Source: Paracoccus sp. TOH (GTDB lineage Bacteria > Pseudomonadota > Alphaproteobacteria > Rhodobacterales > Rhodobacteraceae). Taken from it: DNA of 64,000 nt. The notes beneath the pieces are model-generated. The model ran no database searches. It saw only the letters and a list, made by a program, of their open reading frames with translations, and was not told the DNA's origin. This document shows positions 37,823 to 50,128 of the stretch, piece by piece. Every line of letters begins with the position of its first letter. Positions within the stretch are counted from its first letter, which is position 1. The stretch is from contig NZ_CP098360.1 of NCBI RefSeq assembly GCF_030388245.1, forward strand, positions 2,006,501 through 2,070,500, in the 5' to 3' direction. A program made the translations under genes and the position numbers.

Positions 37823-38947
37823 TTATTCGGCGGCGGCGGCTTGCGCGGCCTCGAGTTCGGCGGCGCGTTTCTCGACCAGCTCGACGATGTGGTCGACCAT
37901 CTGGTCGTTGGTCATCTTGTGGTCCTGCTTGCCGGCCAGGTAGACCATGCCGGAGCCCGCGCCGCCGCCGGTGAAGCCGATATCGGTCATCAGCGCCTCG
38001 CCCGGACCGTTCACCACGCAGCCGATGATCGACAGGCTCATCGGCGTCTTGATGTGCTCGAGGCGCTTTTCCAGGATCTCGACCGTCTTGATGACGTCGA
38101 AGCCCTGGCGCGCGCAGCTGGGGCAAGAGATGATCTGCACGCCGCGGGTGCGCAGGCCCAGCGATTTCAGGATCTCGAATCCGACCTTGACCTCCTCGAC
38201 CGGATCGGCGGACAGGCTGACGCGGATCGTGTCGCCGATGCCCATCCAGAGCAGGTTGCCGAGGCCGATGGCGGATTTCACCGTGCCGGCCATCAACCCG
38301 CCCGCCTCGGTGATGCCCAGGTGGATCGGCGCATCGGTGGCCTCGGCCAGCTGCTGATAGGCGGCGGCGGCCAGGAACACGTCGCTGGCCTTCACGCTGA
38401 TCTTGAACTCGTGAAAGTCGTTGTCCTGCAGGATCCTGATATGGTCGAGGCCGGATTCCACCATCGCATCCGGGCAGGGTTCGCCGTATTTCTCCAGCAG
38501 GTGCCGTTCCAGGCTGCCGGCATTCACGCCGATGCGGATCGAGCAGCCGTGGTCGCGCGCGGCCTTGATGACCTCGCGCACGCGGGCAGCGTCGCCGATA
38601 TTGCCGGGGTTGATGCGCAGGCAGGCGGCGCCGGCCTCGGCGGCCTCGATGGCGCGGCGGTAGTGGAAATGGATGTCGGCCACGATCGGCACCGGGCTTT
38701 CGCGGCAGATTTCCTTCAGCGCCCGGGTCGAGGCCTCGTCGGGGGTCGAGACCCGGACGATATCGGCGCCGACGTCGGCGGCGCGCAAAATCTGGTCCAG
38801 CGTCGCCCGGACGTCGCTGGTGTCGGTATTGGTCATCGTCTGCACGCTGATCGGCGCATCGCCCCCCACCGGCACATTGCCGACCATGATCTGGCGCGAC
38901 TTGCGCCGGTCGATATTGCGCCAGGGGCGAATCGGATTATGCGACAT
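37823..38947 (-). CDS. ispG: 4-hydroxy-3-methylbut-2-en-1-yl diphosphate synthase (flavodoxin)
   Basis: A 374-aa iron-sulfur enzyme of the MEP isoprenoid pathway that converts MEcPP to HMBPP. The TIM barrel begins [22 protein letters not shown]. The cluster domain has CPSCARQ, then CVVNGPGE with the third Cys and the Glu ligand. Length and motifs are complete. It lies 137 bp downstream of the RodZ-like gene on the same strand. Confidence 0.97.
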   Translation of the reverse strand: MSHNPIRPWRNIDRRKSRQIMVGNVPVGGDAPISVQTMTNTDTSDVRATLDQILRAADVGADIVRVSTPDEASTRALKEICRESPVPIVADIHFHYRRAIEAAEAGAACLRINPGNIGDAARVREVIKAARDHGCSIRIGVNAGSLERHLLEKYGEPCPDAMVESGLDHIRILQDNDFHEFKISVKASDVFLAAAAYQQLAEATDAPIHLGITEAGGLMAGTVKSAIGLGNLLWMGIGDTIRVSLSADPVEEVKVGFEILKSLGLRTRGVQIISCPSCARQGFDVIKTVEILEKRLEHIKTPMSLSIIGCVVNGPGEALMTDIGFTGGGAGSGMVYLAGKQDHKMTNDQMVDHIVELVEKRAAELEAAQAAAAE

Positions 38948-39084
38948 GGCTATGGCCTTTTCCTGCGCGAGAGCCGGGATTCACCCGTGAGAGATAGGCG
39001 CAAGCGGCCGGACGGGCAACCCATCCGGCCCGGCGGCGGCCCGGCGATGCCGCATCCGTGACCATCGGCAGGCCGGCGCCCGGC

Positions 39085-40305
39085 CTATTCCTGGATGGCT
39101 GGGGCTTCCGGCTTGGCGGCCGAGGCGAGCGAGACCATGCGCGCCAGCTCCGGATCCTTGCTCAGATCGGCAAAGGCGAATTTCGCGGTCAGCGCGGTGG
39201 GCGACAGCTCGACATTCTTGACCACCTTGGCGCCGGGCGCGGCCGGGCCATAGGTCCGGCCGTTCACCGCGAAATAGACCGCGCCGGAATTGCCGGCCCG
39301 CAGCACCGGCGGCGCTTCCAGCTTGGGCAGGGCGAAGCGTTCGCCCGCATCCATGGTCTTTTCCAGCAGCACCGTGCCATCGGCCGAGGTCACCCGCACC
39401 CAGGCCGGGCGCGCGGCCAGGATCTCGATCTCGGGGGCGTCGGGGGCGACGGTGCGCACCGCCAACTGCTCGGCCGGCATCTCGGGACCGTAGACCAGAT
39501 CCTGCATGGCGGCGGTGCGGGTGGCGGGCTGGGCGGCTTCGGGCTGGATCGCCGGCTCGTTCAGGCCGGGATCTATGGCGGCGATGGGGCCGTCGCGGGC
39601 GACCAGCACCGGCAGTTCCAGCGCCTGCGGGCGATAGGTGCGGTCCAGCCCTTCGGGCCGCGGCAGGTTGACCTGCGCCGATTCCACGGTTTCCGGCTGG
39701 GCGGCTTCCTGCACCGGGTCCAGCGCGGCGATCACCCCGGGCGCCTGGTCGCCGGGGGTCAGGTTGACCTTCTGCACCTCTTGCAGCACGGCCCAGCCAC
39801 CATAGCCGAGGCCACAGGCCAGCGCCACCATGACCAGAAGCGAACCGATGGCGCGCGGCTCGATCGAGGACCACATGCTTTCCGGCTTGGGCAGGAAGAT
39901 CGGATGCGGATTGGCCAGCGCCTCGGCCGGGTCCGAGGGCCGGCGCTGCGGCTTGGGCCCCGAAGCGGCGGGCGCCATGCCATGCGTGGGCCGAAAGCCG
40001 GATTCCTGGCAGAAACGCCGGAAGGTCCAGTCCGAATCCATGCCCAGGTAGCGCGCATAGGAGCGCACGTAGCCGGCGATGAAACTGGGCGCGTCGAAGG
40101 CCGAAATGTCGCAATTCTCGATGGCGGCGACATAGGAGGCGCGGATGCGCAGTTCGCGCTGGACATCCAGCAGCGACTTGCCCAGCGTGGCGCGTTCGCC
40201 CCGCATCAGATCGCCAAGACGAATATCCGGATCGTCGAAACCGGGCGGCAATGCCGTCGGTTCCTCATGGCCATGCGACGGGGGAGACCCCCTCAGCCCG
40301 ATCAT
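39085..40305 (-). CDS. RodZ-like helix-turn-helix membrane protein
   Basis: A 406-aa protein. Residues about 28-95 are a RodZ-type HTH (GDLMRGERATLGKSLLDVQRELRIRASYVAAIE...FIAGYVRSYARYLGMD). A single transmembrane segment lies near 155-175 (GSLLVMVALACGLGYGGWAVL). A Pro/Ala-rich periplasmic linker follows, then a C-terminal DUF4115 beta domain (ARPAWVRVTSADGTVLLEKTMDAGERFALP). RodZ links MreB to the elongation machinery and sets cell shape. It lies upstream of ispG, the same order as E. coli rodZ-ispG. Confidence 0.88.
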   Translation of the reverse strand: MIGLRGSPPSHGHEEPTALPPGFDDPDIRLGDLMRGERATLGKSLLDVQRELRIRASYVAAIENCDISAFDAPSFIAGYVRSYARYLGMDSDWTFRRFCQESGFRPTHGMAPAASGPKPQRRPSDPAEALANPHPIFLPKPESMWSSIEPRAIGSLLVMVALACGLGYGGWAVLQEVQKVNLTPGDQAPGVIAALDPVQEAAQPETVESAQVNLPRPEGLDRTYRPQALELPVLVARDGPIAAIDPGLNEPAIQPEAAQPATRTAAMQDLVYGPEMPAEQLAVRTVAPDAPEIEILAARPAWVRVTSADGTVLLEKTMDAGERFALPKLEAPPVLRAGNSGAVYFAVNGRTYGPAAPGAKVVKNVELSPTALTAKFAFADLSKDPELARMVSLASAAKPEAPAIQE

Positions 40306-40412
40306 CGCGCCTGCCCCATTCTTTGCTGCTCACCCTCCGAATCGGAAGGCTCTCACGATTTGATTAAAGCAAGGTTATCACGGGCGCGAGAGGTGATCAC
40401 CCTCAAACCGCG

Positions 40413-41642
40413 TCAGGCAGCGGAAGTCGAACGGTTCAGTTTGCATTGCGACCAGAGGTTGTCCATGGCGCGGACCAGCTGGTCGATCTGCCGGGGATCG
40501 TGCACCGGCGAGGGGGTGAAACGCAGGCGTTCGGTGCCGCGCGGCACGGTGGGGAAGTTGATCGGCTGCACATAGATGCCGAAATCGGCCAGCAGCATGT
40601 CGGACAGCGCCTTGCAATGCACCGGATGGCCGACATGCACCGGCACGATATGGCTGCCATGGTCCATGATCGGCATACCAAGGCCGCGCAGCCGCATCTT
40701 GAGGATGCGGGCGTTCAGCTGCTGGCGGTCGCGCAGCAATTGCCCTTCGGCCGTCTTCAGGAAGGCGATCGAGGCCGCCGCACCCGCCGCCACCGCCGGC
40801 GGCAGCGAGGTGGTGAAGATGAAACCCGGCGCATAGGAGCGGATGGCGTCCACCATCTTGGCCGAGGCGGCGATATAGCCGCCGAACACGCCGAAGGCCT
40901 TGCCCAGCGTGCCGTTGAAGATGTCGATGCGGTCCAGAAGCCCGTCGCGTTCGGCCACGCCGCCGCCGCGGGGGCCATACATGCCGACGGCATGAACCTC
41001 GTCCAGATAGGTCAGGGCGTTGAATTCGTCCGCCAGGTCGCAGATGGCCGCGATGGGGGCGAAATCGCCGTCCATGGAATAGATCGATTCGAAGGCGATC
41101 AGCTTCGGCGCCTCGGGATCGTCGGCCTCGAGCAGTTCGCGCAAATGCGCCACGTCATTGTGGCGGAAGATGCGCTTGGCGCCGTCGAAGCGCTTGATGC
41201 CCTCGATCATCGAGGCGTGGTTCAGCTCGTCCGAATAGATGATCAGGCCAGGGAACAGCTTGCGCAGCGTGGAAAGCGTCGCGTCATTGGCGATATAGGC
41301 GCTGGAGAAGATCAGCGCCGCGTCTTTCTGGTGCAGGTCGGCCAGTTCGGCTTCCAGCTTCTTGTGATAGATCGTGGTGCCCGAAATGTTGCGTGTCCCG
41401 CCCGAGCCGGCGCCGGTCGAATCCAGCGCCTCGTGCATCGCCGCCAGCACCGCCGGATGCTGGCCCATGCCCAGATAGTCGTTGCCACACCAGACGGTGA
41501 TTTCCCGCTCGGTCCCGTCGGGACGGGTCCAGATAGCCTGCGGATAGGCCCCCTTGCGCCGCTCGATGTCGATGAAGGTGCGGTAGCGCCCTTCTTCGTG
41601 CAGCTTCCCGAGGGCCTGATCCAGGGCGGCTGAGTAATCCAT
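40413..41642 (-). CDS. hemA: 5-aminolevulinate synthase
   Basis: A 409-aa PLP enzyme that condenses glycine and succinyl-CoA, the first step of heme synthesis by the C4 (Shemin) route of alphaproteobacteria. Motifs are [48 protein letters not shown] and [14 protein letters not shown]. The PLP Lys is the one in TLGKAFG. ATG 41642 ([14 protein letters not shown]) has AAGGGA upstream; the frame runs to 41687 without support. An FNR-type box lies 69 bp upstream of the start, suggesting oxygen control. Confidence 0.95.
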   Translation of the reverse strand: MDYSAALDQALGKLHEEGRYRTFIDIERRKGAYPQAIWTRPDGTEREITVWCGNDYLGMGQHPAVLAAMHEALDSTGAGSGGTRNISGTTIYHKKLEAELADLHQKDAALIFSSAYIANDATLSTLRKLFPGLIIYSDELNHASMIEGIKRFDGAKRIFRHNDVAHLRELLEADDPEAPKLIAFESIYSMDGDFAPIAAICDLADEFNALTYLDEVHAVGMYGPRGGGVAERDGLLDRIDIFNGTLGKAFGVFGGYIAASAKMVDAIRSYAPGFIFTTSLPPAVAAGAAASIAFLKTAEGQLLRDRQQLNARILKMRLRGLGMPIMDHGSHIVPVHVGHPVHCKALSDMLLADFGIYVQPINFPTVPRGTERLRFTPSPVHDPRQIDQLVRAMDNLWSQCKLNRSTSAA

Positions 41643-41710
41643 CTGCGGTCCCTTGCCTTGCTTGAACTTGCTCGCTTGGGGGATCATGCTCCGATCCCGC
41701 GGGTCACGAC

Positions 41711-41724
41711 TTGATACGTGTCAA
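41711..41724. promoter_or_regulatory. FNR-type box upstream of hemA
   Basis: TTGAT-ACGT-GTCAA, one base from the FNR consensus dyad TTGAT-N4-ATCAA. On the minus strand a -10 candidate CATGAT (41688-41683) lies 32 bp from the box centre. That would place the box at about -41.5, the class II activator position for hemA transcription. Confidence 0.6.
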
Positions 41725-41812
41725 ATCAGAGAAAATATAGGGTCAAAATGCCGCATTACGACCATGGAACCATCCAAGTTCTCTGACCAAATCATTCAGG
41801 AATAGGGAAAAC

Positions 41813-43198
41813 ATGCCGAACAGCCCGAAAATCGACGAAGTACTTTCAACGCTGGACGCGGATCTGCCGCAGGCGCTGGCGCGGCTCGAGGCGTTCCTGC
41901 GCATCCCCTCGATCTCGACCGACCCGGCGCATCGCGGCGACGTGCGCCGCGCGGCCGAATGGCTTTGCGCGGAGCTGCAATCGCTGGGCTTCGACTCCTC
42001 GGTCCGCGACACGCCCGGCCATCCGATGGTGGTGGCGCATTCCCCGAAAGGCACGCGCCGGCCACTGCTGTTCTATGGCCATTACGACGTGCAGCCGGTC
42101 GATCCGCTGGAGCTGTGGGACCGCCCGCCCTTCGAGCCCGAGATCCAGGACACGCCCGAAGGCCGGGTGATCCGCGGCCGCGGCGCCGCCGACGACAAGG
42201 GCCAGCTGATGACCTTCGTCGAGGCCTTCCGGGCCTGGAAAGCGGTGCATGGCGAACTGCCCTCGGACCTGACATTGCTATTCGAGGGCGAGGAGGAATC
42301 CGGCTCGCCCAGCTTGCAGCCCTTCCTGCGCGAGAATGCGGACGAGCTGCGCGCCGGCATCGCCATGATCTGCGACACCGGCATGTATTCCGACGGTCGC
42401 CCGGCGATCACCACCCAGTTGCGCGGGTTGCTGGGCGAGGAGATCGTCGTTCGCGCCGCCGACTGCGACCTGCATTCCGGCAGCTTCGGCGGGCTGGCCG
42501 CCAACCCGATCCAGATTCTGGTGAACGTGCTGGCCACCGTGAAGGATGCCGACGGCCGCATCACCCTGCCCGGCTTCTACGACGGCGTCGAGGAACTGAC
42601 GGAGGAACTGCGCGCCGACTGGCAGGATCTGGGCTTCGATACCGGGGAATTCCTGTCGCGGGTCGGCCTGAACCGGCCGGTCGGCGAGACCGGCCGCACC
42701 GGGCTGGAGATGGTCTGGAACCGCCCGACCTTCGAGATCAACGGCATCTCGGGCGGCTATGCCGGCGCGGGTTTCAAGACCGTGCTGCCGGCCGAGGCAC
42801 GCGCCAAGGTCAGCTTCCGCCTGACCGGCACCCAGGATGCGCAAGCAATCCGCGAGACCTTCCGCGCCCATGTCCGCGCCGCCATTCCGGCTGATTGCAC
42901 GGTCGCCTTCCACGGTCACGGCGCCAGCCCGGCCAGCCGCATGGACATCTCGGATCCGGCCTTTGCGGCGGCGAAAGCCGCGCTGTCCCAGGAATGGGGT
43001 CGCGAGGCCGCCTATATCGGCGCCGGCGGCTCGATCCCCATCGCGGGCGATTTCAAAACCATCCTGGGCATGGATTCGATGCTGATCGGCTTCGGCCGCG
43101 ACGACGACCGCATCCATTCCCCGAACGAGAAATACGATCTGGAAAGCTTCGCCAAGGGCGCCCGCAGCTGGGCGCGCATCCTGGCGGCGCTGAGCTGA
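41813..43198 (+). CDS. M20 family metallopeptidase (dipeptidase)
   Basis: A 461-aa zinc peptidase. Metal-site motifs are FYGHYDVQPVDPLELW (first His/Asp), GRGAADDKGQL (bridging Asp), LFEGEEESGSPSL (catalytic Glu and metal Glu), and a C-terminal RIHSPNEKYDL with the last His. The internal lid domain is about residues 190-330. It acts on dipeptides in the cytoplasm. The start at 41813 is preceded by AGGGAAAAC. It is divergent from hemA and convergent with carD, with a terminator between. Confidence 0.9.
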   Translation: MPNSPKIDEVLSTLDADLPQALARLEAFLRIPSISTDPAHRGDVRRAAEWLCAELQSLGFDSSVRDTPGHPMVVAHSPKGTRRPLLFYGHYDVQPVDPLELWDRPPFEPEIQDTPEGRVIRGRGAADDKGQLMTFVEAFRAWKAVHGELPSDLTLLFEGEEESGSPSLQPFLRENADELRAGIAMICDTGMYSDGRPAITTQLRGLLGEEIVVRAADCDLHSGSFGGLAANPIQILVNVLATVKDADGRITLPGFYDGVEELTEELRADWQDLGFDTGEFLSRVGLNRPVGETGRTGLEMVWNRPTFEINGISGGYAGAGFKTVLPAEARAKVSFRLTGTQDAQAIRETFRAHVRAAIPADCTVAFHGHGASPASRMDISDPAFAAAKAALSQEWGREAAYIGAGGSIPIAGDFKTILGMDSMLIGFGRDDDRIHSPNEKYDLESFAKGARSWARILAALS

Positions 43199-43265
43199 TC
43201 CGGCCTCCGATGGCAGGCCGCCTGGACGCAGCCTGCCATCGGTTTCCGGCTGCGCCGGACATGCG

Positions 43266-43290
43266 AAGGGCGCCCGCAGGCGCCCTTTTC
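43266..43290. terminator. Bidirectional rho-independent terminator
   Basis: AAGGGCGCC and GGCGCCCTT form a 9-bp stem around CGCA, with TTTTC following on the plus strand and GAAAA mirrored before it. It separates the convergent M20 peptidase and carD genes. Confidence 0.8.
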
Positions 43291-43315
43291 TTGTCGCTTG
43301 GCCGGCCCGTCCGGT

Positions 43316-43825
43316 TCAGGCGGCGCGGGCGGTCAGCACCGTCTCGACCTTCTTCTGGGCGCCGGCCTCGTCCATGCCGCTGACGGCGGCGACTTCGCGG
43401 GTCAGGCGGTCCAGCGCCGCCTCGTACAGTTGACGCTCGGAATAGGATTGCTCGCGCTGATCGTCGTTGCGATGCAGGTCGCGCACCACCTCGGCAATCG
43501 ACATCAGGTCGCCGGAATTGATCTTCTGCTCATATTCCTGGGCGCGGCGCGACCACATGGCGCGCTTGACCCGGGCCTTGCCCTTCAGCGTGTCCAGCGC
43601 CCGCTCGACCAGGTCGGGGGTCGACAGGCCGCGCATGCCGATCTCGGAAGCGCGCGCGGTCGGCACGCGCAGGGTCATCTTGTCCTTCTCGAACGAGATC
43701 ACGAACATCTCGAGGCGCAGCCCGGCAACCTCTTGCTCTTCGATCGAAACGATGCGACCCACGCCATGCGTCGGGTACACCACGAAATCATCGGGGCGGA
43801 ATTCGGTCTTCTTGGCTTTCGACAT
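43316..43825 (-). CDS. carD: CarD family transcriptional regulator
   Basis: A 169-aa RNA-polymerase-binding protein. The N-terminal Tudor-like RID domain (residues about 8-65, FVVYPTHGVGRIVSIEEQEVAGLRLEMFVISFEKDKMTLRVP) contacts the beta subunit. The helical C-terminal domain (KARVKRAMWSRRAQEYEQKINSGDLMSIAEVVRDLHR) contacts promoter DNA at the upstream edge of the bubble and stabilises open complexes. I chose ATG 43825 (MSKAKKTEFRPDDF); the frame extends to 43981 with unrelated sequence. Its predicted promoter is embedded in a large inverted repeat. Confidence 0.92.
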   Translation of the reverse strand: MSKAKKTEFRPDDFVVYPTHGVGRIVSIEEQEVAGLRLEMFVISFEKDKMTLRVPTARASEIGMRGLSTPDLVERALDTLKGKARVKRAMWSRRAQEYEQKINSGDLMSIAEVVRDLHRNDDQREQSYSERQLYEAALDRLTREVAAVSGMDEAGAQKKVETVLTARAA

Positions 43826-43979
43826 TGGGCTTCCTTCGCAGTTGCGCCGGCGGGCGGCACAAAAGACCCCAAGGCGGGACGATCCCCCCCTTACGGGTCG
43901 GTGTCGTTGTTCTTGCATTTCCGGCCGGGCAGTCGACCAGAACAGGCAGCAACGCCGGACAGGCCACAGAAAGCAGCCC

Positions 43980-44025
43980 AACCGGCGCGATATCGTTGCA
44001 CTTTAGCACAAAAATCGCGCCGGTT
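43980..44025. repeat. 12-bp perfect inverted repeat around the carD -10 region
   Basis: AACCGGCGCGAT (43980-43991) and ATCGCGCCGGTT (44014-44025) are exact reverse complements separated by 22 bp. The arm centres are 34 bp apart, about three helical turns. The right arm overlaps the predicted -35 and spacer, and the left arm lies at the expected transcription start. Confidence 0.85.
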
Positions 44026-44028
44026 CAA
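44000..44028 (-). promoter_or_regulatory. Predicted carD promoter
   Basis: On the minus strand TTGAAC (44028-44023), exactly 17 bp, TAAAGT (44005-44000). The start would be near 43993, giving a leader of about 168 nt before carD. Confidence 0.5.
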
Positions 44029-44280
44029 AGGTTCGCTGCAAAGCGGCACCGGTCCTGTCAGAAGGCAGAAAATCGTTGAAAATCAGAAACTCGGAACCCG
44101 AGCACCGCCAGAACCGGTGCGTGACCCGGGGCGAATCGCCTCCTCCCCGACCACGGCTCCGGTCTAGCGATTCCGGCCCGTACCCGCCATTGCCACACAG
44201 ACAAAAGCGAGGAATGATGCGCGTTCAACACAGTCGTTAGCTTTGTGAACGACCGGCCGCCACAGGCGAGACTGCAGGTC

Positions 44281-44619
44281 TCAATCCCCTTCGCCGGGGG
44301 CCTCGGAGAAGTATTTCTCCAGCTTGCCGGGCTTGCCGTCCATCTCCTGATAGTCGGGCATCGGATCCTTCTTGCGGGTAATCACCGGCCAGAGTTCGGC
44401 ATATTTGCGGTTGAACTCGACCCAGCTTTCCATGTCCGGCTCGGTATCCGGGCGAATCGCGTCGGCCGGGCATTCCGGTTCGCAGACGCCGCAGTCGATG
44501 CATTCGTCGGGATGGATGACCAGCGTATTCTCGCCTTCGTAGAAACAGTCCACGGGACACACCTCGACGCAGTCGGTGTATTTGCACATGATGCAGTTAT
44601 CTGTGACGACATAGGTCAT
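44281..44619 (-). CDS. fdxA: 7Fe ferredoxin (FdxA)
   Basis: A 112-aa ferredoxin with one [3Fe-4S] and one [4Fe-4S] cluster. Cys 9, 17 and 50 fit the 3Fe site and Cys 21, 40, 43 and 46 the 4Fe site ([21 protein letters not shown] and [16 protein letters not shown]). The C-terminal extension of about 50 residues ([22 protein letters not shown]) is typical of FdxA. It is a cytoplasmic low-potential electron carrier. It starts at MTYVVTDNC and lies 175 bp downstream of the S4 gene on the same strand. Confidence 0.95.
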   Translation of the reverse strand: MTYVVTDNCIMCKYTDCVEVCPVDCFYEGENTLVIHPDECIDCGVCEPECPADAIRPDTEPDMESWVEFNRKYAELWPVITRKKDPMPDYQEMDGKPGKLEKYFSEAPGEGD

Positions 44620-44794
44620 GGCGCGATATTCCTGGTTCCTGAGCGGGTAGTTACGCCCGTGGCAGCCATCATTCAAGGCCATGCCGGGCGAAAAGACGGT
44701 GATGCGGCGGCAAGTCCGGCGCGGCAGGACGGCGTTCCGACATGCACCGTCAGGCAGGAACCGCGTTCCGGATTCGACCGGCGAGGGCCGCGAA

Positions 44795-45066
44795 TCAGAA
44801 CGCGATTTCCTCATAAAGGCCGGCGGCCTCGCTGGCGGGGCCGCGGCGCTCGCCCAGCAGTCGCAGCCGCAACACCCGGACCCGGCCATGGGCCGAGACG
44901 GTGACCGTGTCACCATGCCGCACCGGCTGGGCGGGCTTGCTGCAGGGCTGCCCGTTCACCCGGATGCCGCCGCCGGCGATGGCGTCGGCAGCCAGGGTGC
45001 GGGTCTTGAACAGCCGGGCGTGATGCAGCCAGCGGTCAAGCCTGATCGAGCCTGCCGCTTCCGCGC

Positions 45067-45070
<4 letters not shown>
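44795..45070 (-). CDS. S4-domain RNA-binding protein (HslR-like)
   Basis: A 91-aa basic protein with an S4 domain ([48 protein letters not shown]). The family includes Hsp15/HslR, which rescues stalled 50S subunits carrying peptidyl-tRNA. Its start overlaps the stop of the helicase gene by four bases, so it is translationally coupled to an RNA helicase, consistent with a shared RNA role. Confidence 0.88.
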
Positions 45071-48026
<2,956 letters not shown>

Positions 48027-48027
<1 letters not shown>

Positions 48028-48755
48028 CAGGCGTCCGTGCCTTGCAGTTCCTGTTCGATCCGCTGAACGGCATCCTGCGCGTCCTGCTGATGCGGGTGAA
48101 TCTTCAGGCTGGCGCGGAAGACGTCCAGGGCCCGGCGGCCGTCGCCCAGTTCCTCAAGCATGGTGCCGAGCTGCGTCAGCGCCCCGAAATGCCGCGGTTC
48201 AAGCCGCAGCACCTGTTCCAGATCGCCCAAGGCGGGGCCGTAATCCCCGTCGAGATAGAAGGCGATCGAGCGCAGATACCAGCCGGCCGCGAAATCCGGC
48301 GCGTGATCGGTCAGCGCGGTCAAGTGGCCCAGCGCCGTCGCCGTGTCGCCGGCATCCAGCGCCGACTCGCCGCGCTTGTAGAGCAAATCCATGGCGGCCG
48401 AGCCGGAGCGCGACCAGATGCGCAGGATATCGGTCTCGGCCCGGGCCCAGCTCTCGCCCTCGGGCTGGGCCAGTTCGGCGAAAAGCATGTCCAGATCCTC
48501 GCGCTCGCGCAGCCGCGCGGCTGCGGTCGGCTCCGAAGCCGCGGCCGGTTCCGACAGCGCGTCCGCAACCGGCGGATCGCTGTCATTTTCAGGAGAATTT
48601 TCAGGAGAATCGTCTTGCGGGACCGCGTCCTGGGCCGGTATCGCGCCGGGGACACCCTGCCAGGCCACGGCCGCGACGGGCCCCAGAAGCCCCAGGAAAA
48701 GCCCTGCCGCCACGGCATGATGGAAATGAGGGACTGGCCAACGCATATTCCCCAT
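48027..48755 (-). CDS. Exported or membrane-anchored tetratricopeptide-repeat protein
   Basis: A 242-aa protein. The N-terminal hydrophobic stretch (HHAVAAGLFLGLLGPVAAVAWQGVPGAIPA) is a signal peptide or anchor. An acidic linker follows, then three TPR units (residues about 130-235: YKRGESALDAGDTATALGHLTALTDHAPDFAAGWYLRSIAFYLDGDYGPALGDLEQVLRLEPRHFGALTQLG...). TPRs mediate protein-protein contact; no partner is evident. Start: ATG 48755 with AGAGG 5 nt upstream; a second ATG at 48746 is also possible. The stop shares one base with the helicase start. Confidence 0.8.
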
Positions 48756-48804
48756 GTAAACCTCTGCCCCAACCAATTCCAGACACGAGAACAGGAGATA
48801 TGGA

Positions 48805-49089
48805 ATGAGCAAAGTCATCGAAGGCGCCGTGACCGCGCTGGACGAGAAGGCCAAGGGCTTCGACGGCACCGCCAAATTCGTCATCGAGGGCGAGGGCTCG
48901 GTCTATATCGACGCCAACGGCGCCCGCGCCGCCGATGACGAGGCCGAGGTGACGCTGACCGCCAGCCGCGAGACCTTCGAGGGGCTGCTCTCGGGCGACG
49001 TGAACCCGACCACCGCCTTCATGACCGGCAAGCTGAAGGTCGACGGCTCGATGGGCACGGCGATGAAACTGGGGGCACTGCTTTCTTAA
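48805..49089 (+). CDS. SCP2 sterol/lipid-binding domain protein
   Basis: A 94-aa single-domain protein starting MSKVIEGAVTALDEKAKGFDGTAKFVIEGEGSVYID, ending in the lipid-tunnel segment TTAFMTGKLKVDGSMGTAMKLGALL typical of SCP2. It probably binds fatty acyl chains. It is followed after 3 bp by an alpha/beta hydrolase, which suggests a small lipid-handling operon. It starts with AGGAGA upstream and is divergent from the TPR gene. Confidence 0.9.
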   Translation: MSKVIEGAVTALDEKAKGFDGTAKFVIEGEGSVYIDANGARAADDEAEVTLTASRETFEGLLSGDVNPTTAFMTGKLKVDGSMGTAMKLGALLS

Positions 49090-49092
49090 GCG

Positions 49093-50040
49093 ATGAAGCC
49101 CGCGCCCTTCAACACCCTGCCCGGCGATCCGCTGCCCCTGGCCCGCGCCTTCTGGCTGCGGGCCGATGACGGGGTGCGGCTGCGCGCCGCGCATTGGCCG
49201 GCGGGCGGCGCCACCGGCACGGTGCTGCTGTTTCCCGGCCGCACCGAATATGTCGAGAAATATGCCGAGACCGCGGCGGACCTGAACGGCGCCGGGTTCG
49301 AGGTGCTGTCCATCGACTGGCGCGGCCAGGGCATGTCCGACCGGCTGCAGGCCAATGTCCGACCCGGACATATCGGCAGTTTCGCCGATTACCAGCGCGA
49401 CGTGGTCGAACTGGTGGTGGCGGCGCAGGAACTTGATCTGCCCCGACCCTGGCACCTGCTGGCCCATTCCATGGGCGGCACCATCGGCCTCGCCGCGCTC
49501 GAGGCGGGGCTGCCGGTGGACAGCGTCGCCTTCTCGGCGCCGATGTGGGGCATCGACCTGCGCGGCGTGCCGGAATGGCTGGCGCTCGGCCTGGCCACCG
49601 CCCTGTCCCGGCTGGGCCGCGGCGGCCACCCGGCGCCGCGCGCGGGGGGCGAGGAAAGTTTCGTCCTGCTGGACCCGTTCCACGACAACCTGCTGACCCA
49701 TGACGGCCGGCGCTGGGGCCGGCTGGTGGCCGAGGCCGCGGCCTGGCCCGACATCTCGGTCGGCGGCGCCAGCAACGACTGGCTGCGCGAGGCGATCCTG
49801 GAATGCCGCCGCATCGCCGCCCTGCCCTCGCCCGCCCTGCCGGCGCTGATCGCGCTTGGCGACGCCGAGCGGATCGTCTCGAGCCCCGCCATCCGCGCCC
49901 GCGCCGCCCGATGGCCCGGCGCCGCGCTGCTGGAACTGGCCGAATGCCGGCACGAGCCGATGCTGGAGCGCGACCCGGTCCGCAGCCGCTTCCTCGAGTC
50001 GGTGGTCGCGCATTTCTCGGCCGCCACCGACCGGCGCTGA
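49093..50040 (+). CDS. Alpha/beta hydrolase (lysophospholipase-like)
   Basis: A 315-aa serine hydrolase. The oxyanion strand region is VLLFPGRTEYVEKYAETAADLNGAGFEVLSIDWRGQGMSDR, the nucleophile elbow is LLAHSMGGTIG (Ser near residue 126) and the catalytic His is near ECRHEPMLERD. The resemblance is to PldB/monoacylglycerol lipases. It is placed 3 bp after the SCP2-domain gene, so translation is probably coupled and the substrate probably an acyl lipid. Confidence 0.85.
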   Translation: MKPAPFNTLPGDPLPLARAFWLRADDGVRLRAAHWPAGGATGTVLLFPGRTEYVEKYAETAADLNGAGFEVLSIDWRGQGMSDRLQANVRPGHIGSFADYQRDVVELVVAAQELDLPRPWHLLAHSMGGTIGLAALEAGLPVDSVAFSAPMWGIDLRGVPEWLALGLATALSRLGRGGHPAPRAGGEESFVLLDPFHDNLLTHDGRRWGRLVAEAAAWPDISVGGASNDWLREAILECRRIAALPSPALPALIALGDAERIVSSPAIRARAARWPGAALLELAECRHEPMLERDPVRSRFLESVVAHFSAATDRR

Positions 50041-50128
50041 GGCGCCGTCTCGGCCGCCCGATTGTTCCCTTCGACTTGCAGCCGGGCGCATCAGGCGTCA
50101 CATGTTGTCGCAGAGGAAAGGAATAACG

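Larger units (their letters stand above)
43826..44280. other. 455-bp gap upstream of carD
   Basis: No gene is visible here. It holds the predicted carD promoter and the 12-bp inverted repeat around it (43980-44025). A second, weaker dyad lies at about 44223-44250 (GTTCA...TGAAC) just beyond the ferredoxin stop. I see no clear terminator for the ferredoxin gene. Confidence 0.5.
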
